Shown here: in pieces, positions 6,371 to 8,598 of the stretch
Layout: each line of letters begins with the position of its first letter
Numbering within the stretch: the stretch's first letter is position 1
Assembly: GCA_964519035.1 (NCBI GenBank)
Contig: CAZFKZ010000056.1
Span: forward strand, 1-8,598
Length of the DNA stretch: 8,598 bases
From: CAJJBL01 sp964519035
GTDB taxonomy: Bacteria > Pseudomonadota > Alphaproteobacteria > Puniceispirillales > Marisalimonadaceae
Direction: 5' to 3'
Notes under the pieces: model-generated
What the model was told of the DNA's origin: nothing
Database searches by the model: none
The model's input: only the letters and a program-made list of their open reading frames with translations
Made by a program: the position numbers and the translations under genes

Positions 6371-7690
6371 ATGTCTTTTCAAAAAAATTTAATTGCGAAT
6401 ATTTCTGAAATTAAAAGACAAAAGGCTATTGTGAGTTCAGGTCGAGTAAATAGATTTGATGGTAATGTCTTGTATTGTGATCCCTTTCCTGCACCAATTG
6501 GAAGTCTATGTCTAGTTAAAGATCAACTATCTAAAAATATTTTAGCAGAAGTAATTAGCTTTGATCAAAATCATAATATGCTGGCTATTTTAGAGCACTC
6601 TTCACATATAGTAGCTGGATGTGAGGTAACTTTATTTGACGATGGACGATATATAAACGTAGATGAAACTTTGCTGGGTAGGGTTACTGACGCTTTTGGA
6701 AAACCTTTAGATGATAAACCTAATCTTGATATTCATAAAAAATGGCCACTTATGGGTAAATCTATGAACCCACTGAAAAGAAGTTTAATTAAAAAACCTT
6801 TAGATGTTGGAGTAAGAATTATTAATGCGTTGTTAACAGTTGGAAGAGGACAACGATTAGGGATTATAGCGGGATCCGGTGTTGGTAAATCTATATTATT
6901 GGGAATGATGAGTAAATACACAGAAGCTGATATTGTTGTTGTAGCTTTGATTGGTGAAAGAGCAAGAGAAGTTGGCTCAATGGTGAATGAATTATTTGAT
7001 AATGATACTTCAAACAAAATTACAGTTGTGGCCGTTCCTGCTGATAGATCGCCACTAATGAGAATAAGAGCTGCTAATAGAGCGACGGCAATTGCAGAAT
7101 ACTTTAGAGATCAAAATAAAAATGTCCTTCTTATTATGGATAGTTTAACAAGAATAGCTCATGCCAAAAGAGAAATTGGTTTATCCCTGGGCGAAGCAAC
7201 TACATCCAAAGGCTATCCAGCCTCAGTTATTTCTATGATACCAAATCTCATTGAAAGAACAGGAACTAGTGATAATGGAGAAGGAAGTATTACTGCTTTC
7301 TATACAATTTTGGCAGATGGAGACGATAATAATGATCCCGTAGTTGATACTGCTCGTGCAATTCTTGACGGCCATATAGTCTTAAGCCGATTAAACGCTC
7401 AAATGGGTATTTATCCAGCTGTAGATATTTCTCTTTCAATAAGTAGAGTTATGAATGATTTGATATCAGATGAACATTCTGATTGTTCTAAGCATTTTCG
7501 AAAACATATTACTACCTATCTTGAAAATAAAGATCTCTTATTGATGGGAGGATATAATCCTGGTCAAGATAAAGATTTAGACGATGCAATAAGGATGTGG
7601 CCTAAAATAATCGATTTTATAAGTCAACCTAGTAAACAAAAAGCTAGCTATGAAGAATCAGTTTCAGAGTTATTGAAATTATATAAATAG
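6371..7690 (+). CDS. fliI: Flagellar export ATPase FliI
   Basis: Cytoplasmic F1-beta-like ATPase that forms a hexamer at the export gate, handles substrate-chaperone complexes and is controlled by FliH and FliJ. At 439 aa it is full length. Seen: N-terminal beta-barrel (about 20-95, with GRVNRFDGNVLYCDPF), LLGRVTDAFGKPLDDK (101-116), Walker A AGSGVGKS (167-174), ALIGERAREV (192-201) with the expected catalytic Glu, DRSPLMRIRAANRAT (225-239), Walker B NVLLIMDS (251-258, Asp257), the GEATTSKGYPASV stretch (274-286) and DGHIVLSR (333-340). Residue 198 is Ala where most FliI have Gly (GERGREV), a mild change. GGAG at 6362-6365 lies 5 bp before the ATG. The stop is TAG, whereas the other complete genes here use TAA. 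Confidence 0.97.
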   Translation: MSFQKNLIANISEIKRQKAIVSSGRVNRFDGNVLYCDPFPAPIGSLCLVKDQLSKNILAEVISFDQNHNMLAILEHSSHIVAGCEVTLFDDGRYINVDETLLGRVTDAFGKPLDDKPNLDIHKKWPLMGKSMNPLKRSLIKKPLDVGVRIINALLTVGRGQRLGIIAGSGVGKSILLGMMSKYTEADIVVVALIGERAREVGSMVNELFDNDTSNKITVVAVPADRSPLMRIRAANRATAIAEYFRDQNKNVLLIMDSLTRIAHAKREIGLSLGEATTSKGYPASVISMIPNLIERTGTSDNGEGSITAFYTILADGDDNNDPVVDTARAILDGHIVLSRLNAQMGIYPAVDISLSISRVMNDLISDEHSDCSKHFRKHITTYLENKDLLLMGGYNPGQDKDLDDAIRMWPKIIDFISQPSKQKASYEESVSELLKLYK

Positions 7691-7699
7691 GTATTTAAA

Positions 7700-8089
7700 T
7701 TGTTAAAAAAAATTAAAAGATTTCAGAGACTAGCGACTTTAAGAAAAAGAGATATCTCAAGAGAAATATCTAATTCTAATACGTTACAATTGGAGATAGA
7801 TAAAAATCAAAACTTAATTAATCAAATAGATTTAATTATGGAAAGTGGAAAAGTAAAATCTGATCAAGAATTAATAAGTGCAGGATATTTTAAAAATAAT
7901 ACACAATTACTAAGTACGCTTCAAAGTCAAAAAAACATTGCTAGTAATAGACAAAATTACCTCATATCAGAAAAAAAAATAATATATTCAAAAATTATAA
8001 CTAATAATCTTAAAAAAAATAAAGCTGAAGAAAAGTCAAACGAATATAAAAAACATTATCTCCAAAAATTAGATGATAAAAATTTATAA
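7700..8089 (+). CDS. fliJ: Putative FliJ, export-gate stalk protein, TTG start
   Basis: FliJ is a short coiled coil that fits into the FliI hexamer like the gamma stalk of F1 and escorts chaperones. This 129-aa product is very polar, Lys/Asn/Gln-rich, has no tryptophan, and by eye is almost wholly helical with coiled-coil-like spacing. That suits FliJ (about 140 aa), but sequence identity in this family is low, so position directly after fliI is the main evidence. The start is inferred as TTG at 7700: the fliI TAG at 7688-7690 is in the same frame directly upstream, TTG is the only start codon near that end, and the next in-frame ATG is about 46 codons in and would remove a third of the helix. 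A weak TAGG (7688-7691) overlaps the fliI stop, which suggests translational coupling. This is the last gene of the operon before a new promoter. Confidence 0.72.
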   Translation: MLKKIKRFQRLATLRKRDISREISNSNTLQLEIDKNQNLINQIDLIMESGKVKSDQELISAGYFKNNTQLLSTLQSQKNIASNRQNYLISEKKIIYSKIITNNLKKNKAEEKSNEYKKHYLQKLDDKNL

Positions 8090-8128
8090 TCTAGTCCAAT
8101 TTATAACTAATAATCATTGAAAAAGTAA

Positions 8129-8144
8129 TGGCATTATATTTGCA
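8129..8144 (+). promoter_or_regulatory. Sigma-54 (-24/-12) promoter of the gene after fliJ
   Basis: TGGCATTATATTTGCA carries TGGCA and TTGCA with GG (8130-8131) and GC (8142-8143) exactly 10 bases apart. The predicted transcript start is near 8155, giving a leader of about 19 nt, almost the same layout as at the first promoter. I see no GTCA-N6-TGAC repeat near it, so its activator site, if any, differs or lies elsewhere. Confidence 0.85.
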
Positions 8145-8163
8145 GTACATTTATGAATTTTAC

Positions 8164-8167
8164 GGGA
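8164..8167 (+). promoter_or_regulatory. Weak ribosome binding site deciding the start at 8174
   Basis: GGGA lies 6 bp before the ATG at 8174. An in-frame ATG also exists at 8153, seven codons earlier, but it has no visible ribosome site and overlaps the predicted transcript start (about 8155). The later ATG is therefore preferred. Confidence 0.55.
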
Positions 8168-8173
8168 TTTCAT

Positions 8174-8598
8174 ATGGTTAATATTATTGATAGTGGTGCT
8201 AAGAGTTCACAAATTTTGTCTGGTGTTATCACAGAAGAAAAAGATTTATCTGTATTAGGTTCTCTATTTTCTATTATTGAACCTTTAGAAACTAATAAAG
8301 AACAACCTATTGACGAATTTACGATTGGTTTTGAAGAAAAGCAAATCATAGAAAAAATAACCCTAATTATTCCTGATTTTCAACAAAAAAAAATAAAAAT
8401 AGATGATATAACATTTTTAGAAAAAAATATAATGGCAGACGATAGTTTAACTTTACCAGAAAAAGATAAAATTATCAATTTCGCTAAACGAAGTTTAGTG
8501 GCTAAGCAAATACAATTTTCATTATTATCAAAAAAACAAAAAAATGAATTGTCAGATAATATACCCAATCAAATGTCTGAAAATTCTCAAAATAATAA
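8174..8598 (+). CDS. Unrecognised protein, N-terminal part; FliK (hook-length control) by position only
   Basis: The frame is open from ATG 8174 to the right edge (141 codons visible). I do not recognise the sequence. The product is polar and rich in Lys, Glu, Ile, Ser and Asn, with no signal peptide, no membrane segment and no tryptophan so far. It begins MVNIIDSGAKSSQILSG, which is compatible with a type III-secreted protein. It follows fliJ, and in many clusters fliK comes next. FliK N-termini are long, poorly conserved and low in complexity, so FliK is the best guess. The conserved FliK C-terminal domain would lie outside the window. Its own sigma-54 promoter suggests later-stage expression than fliE-fliJ, as expected of hook-stage genes. 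Another hook-region gene is possible. Confidence 0.6.
   Translation, partial: MVNIIDSGAKSSQILSGVITEEKDLSVLGSLFSIIEPLETNKEQPIDEFTIGFEEKQIIEKITLIIPDFQQKKIKIDDITFLEKNIMADDSLTLPEKDKIINFAKRSLVAKQIQFSLLSKKQKNELSDNIPNQMSENSQNN

Noticed and set aside
6733..7017. Minus-strand frame inside fliI
   Set aside because: Opposite the Walker A region of fliI; no independent support.
8081..8106. Direct repeat AATTTATAA and a possible terminator after fliJ
   Set aside because: Two 9-base AT-only copies 17 bp apart are likely chance. No GC-rich stem followed by a T-run is visible.
8380..8568. Minus-strand frame at the right edge
   Set aside because: Lies opposite the open plus-strand gene that has its own promoter. 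The product is a Phe/Leu/Ile-rich artefact of A-rich DNA.

Overview
This window is part of a flagellar gene cluster from a strongly AT-rich bacterium, very probably a proteobacterium. The order is [sigma-54 activator, leftward] <-> [FlbD-like activator]-fliE-fliF-fliG-fliH-fliI-fliJ, then a new gene that runs off the right edge in the place where fliK usually sits. An activator next to fliEFGHIJ recalls the fleQ/flrA - fleSR - fliEFGHIJ clusters of Pseudomonas and Vibrio. The second activator looks more like alphaproteobacterial FlbD. I cannot fix the lineage from this window. Base composition and the A-rich intergenic DNA suit a streamlined marine or host-associated organism, but that is inference.

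Layout. Bases 1-804 (minus strand) hold the N-terminal 268 codons of a FleQ-like AAA+ sigma-54 activator with no receiver domain. Bases 805-991 are a divergent control region. It has two FleQ-box-like inverted repeats 32 bp apart, a run of A-tracts, and a near-consensus -24/-12 sigma-54 promoter just upstream of the rightward operon. Bases 992-8089 are a tight co-directional operon with gaps of 9-24 bp: flbD-like, fliE, fliF, fliG, a divergent fliH, fliI, and a fliJ-like gene with a TTG start. Bases 8090-8173 hold a second near-consensus sigma-54 promoter. It drives a partial gene (8174-8598), probably fliK by position only.

How the genes fit together. FliE and FliF build the rod junction and MS ring, and FliG is the switch/rotor protein on that ring. 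FliH, FliI and FliJ form the ATPase complex of the flagellar export gate. A FleQ-like protein bound in the divergent region could activate the sigma-54 promoter of the basal-body operon. That operon makes the FlbD-like activator, which could then act on later sigma-54 promoters such as the one before the fliK-position gene.

The most notable points are regulatory. The FleQ-like activator has no receiver domain and a GSFTGA loop instead of GAFTGA. The FlbD-like activator has a degenerate receiver and ends without a Fis-type DNA-binding domain. The paired FleQ-like boxes are the only such matches I found in the window. I see no RNA gene, mobile element, CRISPR array or defence system, and no wholly new system.
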